Of a DNA stretch of 8,905 nucleotides, positions 5,692 through 8,905 are shown one piece after another. The stretch comes from Ruminococcus sp. UBA3280 (GTDB lineage: Bacteria > Bacillota > Clostridia > Oscillospirales > Ruminococcaceae). The stretch spans positions 1 through 8,905 of the forward strand of contig DETU01000107.1 in the NCBI GenBank assembly GCA_002362175.1. Direction: 5' to 3'. The translations under genes were made by a program, and so were the position numbers. The stretch's first letter is position 1; each line of letters starts with the position of its first letter. Under the pieces are notes generated by a model. It did no database searches and was not told where the DNA came from. It was given only the letters and a program-made list of their open reading frames with translations.

Positions 5692-5910
5692 TTATTTCTT
5701 CTGAAAACTGACTTTTGCAGGTCGTTAAACTGCTGTATTTAAAAAATAGGATAACTACTACCGCAGATAATGCGGAGATTTTATATAGATTTTTATGAAA
5801 TCCTCTGCATTCTGACGCACCTGACCGGTGAAGTTTGTCCCGTCAGGACAGTAATCGGTCGGTACGAGTACCTATGAATTCATGAATCTATGTGAAGGAG
5901 GGAAGCGAAA
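5692..5910 (+). promoter_or_regulatory. Structured 219-nt rpsL-rpsG intercistronic region
   Basis: No gene is seen here, but several foldable elements are. CCGCA (5761-5765) can pair with TGCGG (5771-5775), and the latter is also part of a longer stem (5769-5811), so the two are mutually exclusive. CCTGAC (5820-5825) pairs with GTCAGG (5842-5847), extended by GG/CC after a C-C mismatch. GGTA-CGAG-TACC (5861-5872) forms a small tetraloop hairpin. ATGAATTCAT (5874-5883) is a palindrome just before the rpsG ribosome-binding site AAGGAGGG (5895-5902). No T-run follows any stem, so these are not ordinary terminators. In E. coli, S7 represses its operon at the rpsL-rpsG gap; a similar role here is inference. 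Confidence 0.5.
5769..5811 (+). ncRNA. Long stem-loop in the rpsL-rpsG gap
   Basis: AATGCGGAGATTT (5769-5781) pairs with 5798-5811 through 13 pairs, including one G-U and a single bulged C (5802). The stem can extend inward by four weaker pairs around a T-rich loop. It is a cis-acting mRNA structure candidate, not an independent RNA gene. It resembles no family I can name. Confidence 0.5.
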
Positions 5911-6381
5911 ATGCCAAGAAGAGGTAATATCGCAAAGCGTGATGTATTACAGGACCCTGTATACAATTCAAAGCTCGTTACACGTCTCATTAACAATATA
6001 ATGCTCGACGGTAAAAAGGGCGTTGCTCAGAAAATTGTTTACGGTGCTTTTGAAATCGTAGCTGAAAAGACAGGCAAGGATGCTCTTGAGGTTTTTGAAC
6101 AGGCTATGGAAAATATTATGCCTGAACTCGAGGTAAAGGCACGCCGTCTCGGCGGTGCAACTTATCAGGTACCTATGGAGGTAAGACCTGAAAGACGCCA
6201 GACTCTCGGTCTCAGATGGATTACAAAGTATTCCAGAGAGAGAAACGAAAAAACTATGAAAGAAAGACTTGCCGGTGAAATCCTCGACGCTCTTAACGGC
6301 ACAGGCGGTGCTTGCAAGAAGCGTGACGATACACACAAAATGGCAGAGGCAAACAAGGCGTTTGCTCACTACCGCTGGTAA
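5911..6381 (+). CDS. rpsG: 30S ribosomal protein S7
   Basis: S7 is a primary 16S rRNA-binding protein that starts assembly of the 30S head and lies near the E-site tRNA exit channel. The 156-aa length is the standard bacterial form. The N-terminal M-P-R-R-G-x-I-A-K-R, the central G-G-A-T-Y-Q-V-P-M-E-V-R-P-E-R-R segment (residues 81-96) and the C-terminal K-R-D-D-T-H-K-M-A-E-A-N-K-A-F-A-H-Y-R-W tail are all typical. AAGGAGGG (5895-5902) lies 8 nt before the ATG. The gene lies 219 nt after rpsL, a wide gap for this operon, and 21 nt before fusA. In E. coli, S7 is the autogenous repressor of the str operon. Confidence 0.98.
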   Translation: MPRRGNIAKRDVLQDPVYNSKLVTRLINNIMLDGKKGVAQKIVYGAFEIVAEKTGKDALEVFEQAMENIMPELEVKARRLGGATYQVPMEVRPERRQTLGLRWITKYSRERNEKTMKERLAGEILDALNGTGGACKKRDDTHKMAEANKAFAHYRW

Positions 6382-6402
6382 GCGTCTTAAAGGAGGATTA
6401 TT

Positions 6403-8481
6403 ATGTCAAGAGATTGTTCACTTGAAAATACAAGAAATATCGGCATAATGGCCCACATTGACGCAGGTAAGACCACAACCACAGAGCGTATTCTCTATTA
6501 TACAGGTGTAAACCACAAAATCGGTGAAACACATGAGGGTAGTGCTACTATGGACTGGATGGCACAGGAGCAGGAAAGAGGTATCACAATTACTTCTGCT
6601 GCTACTACTTGCTACTGGGCAGGCCACAGACTCAATATCATTGACACTCCCGGACACGTTGACTTTACAGTTGAAGTTGAACGTTCACTCCGTGTACTCG
6701 ACGGCTCTGTAACAGTTCTCTGTGCAAAGGGCGGCGTTGAGCCTCAGTCTGAAACCGTTTGGAGACAGGCTGATAACTACAAAGTACCCCGTATGGCTTA
6801 TGTAAATAAGATGGACATTATGGGTGCTAATTTCTATCGTGTCGTTGACATGATGAAAGACAGACTTAAATGTAATGCCGTTCCGATTCAGCTTCCTATC
6901 GGTGCTGAAGAAGATTTCAGAGGTATCATCGACCTCGTTGAAATGAAGGCCTACATTTATTATGATGACCTCGGAAAAGATATCCGTGTTGAAGAAATTC
7001 CTGAAGATATGAAGGAAAAGGCTCAACAGTATCACGACGATATGGTTGAACACGTCGCAGAAATGGACGAAGCTCTTATGGAAAAGTACTTTGAAGAAGG
7101 CGAGCTTTCTATCGAAGAAATCAAGAGCTGTATCAGAAAATCCACTATCGCAAACACCATGGTTCCTGTTACCTGCGGTACTTCATATAAGAACAAGGGC
7201 GTTCAGAAGCTTCTCGATGCTATCATCGACTATATGCCTTCTCCGCTTGACGTTCCTGCTATCAAGGGCGTAAACCCTGATACAGATGAAGAAGAAGAAA
7301 GACCTTCTTCCGACGATGAGCCATTCTCAGCTCTCGCATTCAAGATTGCAACTGACCCGTTTGTTGGTAAACTTGCTTTCTTCCGTGTTTACTCAGGTGT
7401 AATCAATCAGGGTGACACAGTTCTTAATGCTACTAAGGACAACCGTGAGAGATTCGGTCGTATCGTTCAGATGCACGCAAATCACAGAAAAGACCTCACT
7501 ACAGTTTATTCAGGCGACATCGCCGCTGCTGTAGGTCTTAAAAACACAACAACCGGTGACACTCTCTGTGATGAAAAACACCCGATTATTCTCGAATCCA
7601 TGGAATTCCCTGAGCCTGTTATTCAGCTCGCTATCGAGCCTAAGACTAAAGCAGGTCAGGAAAAGATGGGCATCGCTCTCGCAAAGCTTGCTGAAGAAGA
7701 CCCGACTTTCAAGACATGGACTGACGAGGAAACAGGTCAGACTATTATCGCAGGTATGGGTGAACTTCACCTCGATATCATCGTTGACAGACTTCTCCGT
7801 GAATTTAAGGTAGAAGCTAACGTTGGTGCTCCTCAGGTTGCTTATAAGGAAACTATCAAGGGTAGTGCTGATATCGATTACAAGTATAAGAAGCAGTCAG
7901 GTGGTTCAGGTCAGTACGGTCATGTTAAAATCCGTGTTGCTCCTAACGAATCAGGTAAGGGCTACGAATTCAAGAACTCTGTTGTCGGCGGTTCTATTCC
8001 TAAGGAATATATCCCTGCTGTTGACGCCGGTATTCAGGGTGCTACAAAGGCTGGTATCCTCGCAGGATATGAAGTGGTTGACGTTAAGGTTGAACTTTAT
8101 GACGGTTCTTACCATGAAGTTGACTCGTCTGAAATGGCATTCAAAATTGCCGGTTCTATCGCTTTCAAGGAAGCTCTCAAGCAGGCTAACGCTATTCTTA
8201 TGGAACCTGTCATGAAAGTTGCTGTTATCGTTCCTGATGAATATACAGGTACAGTTATCGGCGACCTCAGCTCACGTCGTGGACAGATTCAGGGACAGGA
8301 GTCAAGAACAGGTACTGTTCAGGTTGACGCTCTCGTTCCGCTTTCAGAAATGTTTGGTTATACAAGCGACCTCCGTTCAAATACTCAGGGTCGTGGTCAG
8401 TATACTATGGAACCCCACAGCTATCAGGAAGTTCCTAAGAGCATTGCTGAAAAGATTATGGCTTCAAGAAGCAAAAACTAA
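6403..8481 (+). CDS. fusA: Elongation factor G
   Basis: This 692-aa translational GTPase drives ribosome translocation and, with RRF, recycling. The G domain shows the P-loop A17-H-I-D-A-G-K-T-T, switch I R59-G-I-T-I, switch II D81-T-P-G-H with H85 as the catalytic His, N135-K-M-D, and the T-C-G-T-S segment near 257-261. Domain II begins around 306. Domain III contains G451-M-G-E-L-H-L-D. Domain IV includes the S-G-G-S-G-Q-Y-G-H-V loop (499-508) and H571-E-V-D-S-S. Domain V runs from about 603 and includes R664-G-Q-Y-T-M-E. The length and order are those of canonical EF-G1 with no frameshift. F88 and H456 correspond to fusidic-acid positions known in Staphylococcus EF-G and carry the sensitive-type residues. 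AAAGGAGG (6389-6396) lies 6 nt upstream. Codon use is biased to GGT, GCT, CTT/CTC and AAG, as in the neighbouring ribosomal genes. Confidence 0.98.
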   Translation: MSRDCSLENTRNIGIMAHIDAGKTTTTERILYYTGVNHKIGETHEGSATMDWMAQEQERGITITSAATTCYWAGHRLNIIDTPGHVDFTVEVERSLRVLDGSVTVLCAKGGVEPQSETVWRQADNYKVPRMAYVNKMDIMGANFYRVVDMMKDRLKCNAVPIQLPIGAEEDFRGIIDLVEMKAYIYYDDLGKDIRVEEIPEDMKEKAQQYHDDMVEHVAEMDEALMEKYFEEGELSIEEIKSCIRKSTIANTMVPVTCGTSYKNKGVQKLLDAIIDYMPSPLDVPAIKGVNPDTDEEEERPSSDDEPFSALAFKIATDPFVGKLAFFRVYSGVINQGDTVLNATKDNRERFGRIVQMHANHRKDLTTVYSGDIAAAVGLKNTTTGDTLCDEKHPIILESMEFPEPVIQLAIEPKTKAGQEKMGIALAKLAEEDPTFKTWTDEETGQTIIAGMGELHLDIIVDRLLREFKVEANVGAPQVAYKETIKGSADIDYKYKKQSGGSGQYGHVKIRVAPNESGKGYEFKNSVVGGSIPKEYIPAVDAGIQGATKAGILAGYEVVDVKVELYDGSYHEVDSSEMAFKIAGSIAFKEALKQANAILMEPVMKVAVIVPDEYTGTVIGDLSSRRGQIQGQESRTGTVQVDALVPLSEMFGYTSDLRSNTQGRGQYTMEPHSYQEVPKSIAEKIMASRSKN

Positions 8482-8491
8482 TAACAATCTC

Positions 8492-8521
8492 GTGTTTTGG
8501 AGATTTTTTTCTCCAAAACAC
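8492..8521 (+). terminator. 12-bp perfect hairpin between fusA and tuf (partial terminator or processing site)
   Basis: GTGTTTTGGAGA (8492-8503) pairs without mismatch with TCTCCAAAACAC (8510-8521) around six T. The T-run is in the loop, and only TTGAATTTATT follows the stem, so it lacks the usual U-tract of a strong terminator. It may attenuate, protect the fusA 3' end or mark an RNA-processing site. It starts 10 nt after the fusA stop and ends exactly where the tuf -35 begins. Confidence 0.6.
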
Positions 8522-8550
8522 TTGAATTTATTATGATAATCTGCTATAAT
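8522..8550 (+). promoter_or_regulatory. Extended -10 promoter for tuf
   Basis: TTGAAT (8522-8527), 17 nt, TATAAT (8545-8550), with TG at 8542-8543 giving the extended element TGCTATAAT. It would let tuf be transcribed apart from, or in addition to, rpsL-rpsG-fusA, which fits the large excess of EF-Tu in cells. The predicted start near 8557 gives a leader of about 40 nt. Confidence 0.75.
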
Positions 8551-8597
8551 ATATTATACAGATTACTGTATTTTTCTATTTAAGGAGGAAATTTCCA

Positions 8598-8905
8598 ATG
8601 GCAAAGGCTAAATTTGAAAGAAACAAACCCCATGTAAACATTGGTACTATTGGTCACGTTGACCATGGTAAGACAACTCTTACTGCTGCTATCACTAAGA
8701 CTCTCGCTATGAAGGGTCAGGCTCAGTACGAGGCTTATGACATGATTGATAAGGCTCCCGAAGAAAGAGAACGTGGTATCACAATTAACACAGCTCACGT
8801 TGAGTATGAGACAGACGCTCGTCACTACGCTCACGTTGACTGCCCCGGACACGCTGACTACGTTAAGAACATGATTACTGGTGCTGCTCAGATGGACGGT
8901 GCTAT
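8598..8905 (+). CDS. tuf: Elongation factor Tu (5' part; cut by window end)
   Basis: The first 102 residues of EF-Tu, the GTPase that delivers aminoacyl-tRNA to the ribosome, are present; the family is about 395-400 aa. Seen are the P-loop G19-H-V-D-H-G-K-T, the switch I end R59-G-I-T-I-N-T-A, and switch II D81-C-P-G-H85 with the catalytic His, followed by A-D-Y-V-K-N-M-I-T-G-A-A-Q-M-D-G-A. The start is set by M-A-K and AAGGAGG at 8582-8588, 9 nt upstream. The frame is open to the window edge. The D-C-P-G-H form and the order after fusA identify EF-Tu rather than EF-G or IF-2. Confidence 0.97.
   Translation, partial: MAKAKFERNKPHVNIGTIGHVDHGKTTLTAAITKTLAMKGQAQYEAYDMIDKAPEERERGITINTAHVEYETDARHYAHVDCPGHADYVKNMITGAAQMDGA

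Noticed and set aside
5715..5743. Internal promoter for rpsG (TTGCAG, 17 nt, TTTAAA)
   Set aside because: Both hexamers are poor matches and no start is implied; the other promoters here match consensus far better.
5874..5885. Leader peptide ORF before rpsG (ATG AAT TCA TGA)
   Set aside because: Only three codons, no ribosome-binding site, and it falls in a palindrome.
7046..8536. Extra plus-strand frames within fusA
   Set aside because: They are out-of-frame readings of an intact EF-G gene with no family resemblance.

Overview
The window looks like chromosome of an anaerobic Firmicute of the Ruminococcus type (Oscillospiraceae). The evidence is an AT-rich sequence, strong AAAGGAGG ribosome-binding sites, Firmicute-length ribosomal proteins (S12 of 138 aa, S7 of 156 aa), and a secreted protein ending in a type I dockerin whose two calcium loops both read D-x-N-x-D-G-x-I-D-S-V-D-A-T, a form common in ruminococcal cellulosome or amylosome proteins. 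The species cannot be told from the sequence alone.

Layout. (1) 1-346: a consensus promoter pointing left out of the window, then a small XRE/Cro-type HTH regulator (83-316) whose stop codon sits at the centre of an inverted repeat. (2) 347-5213: apparently one transcription unit. It has a consensus promoter (TTGACA-N17-TATAAT), trkA, trkH, then a 617-aa exported protein with signal peptide, cohesin-like domain, Thr-rich linkers, three Ig-like modules and a dockerin, and a rho-independent terminator. Gaps between genes are 22 and 16 nt, with no terminator between them. (3) 5194-8905: the str operon rpsL-rpsG-fusA-tuf, with tuf cut by the window end. A second consensus promoter drives rpsL and has its -35 inside the upstream terminator hairpin. 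tuf has its own extended -10 promoter directly after a 12-bp hairpin.

How the genes work together. TrkA (cytosolic RCK gating subunit) and TrkH (membrane pore) form a K+ uptake system. The dockerin protein would act outside the cell as an adaptor or structural part of a cohesin-dockerin complex. Its place behind trkAH is unexpected, since the gene products share no evident pathway. The str genes supply the ribosome decoding-centre protein S12, the 30S head protein S7 and both elongation GTPases.

The most interesting points are: the cohesin-like/dockerin protein apparently co-transcribed with K+ uptake genes; a repeated 9-mer GTTTATAAT, including a perfect inverted pair over the trkA -10, that could be an operator for the neighbouring XRE regulator; the terminator/promoter overlap before rpsL; and a strongly structured 219-nt gap between rpsL and rpsG. 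No mobile element, CRISPR array, tRNA or rRNA was seen.
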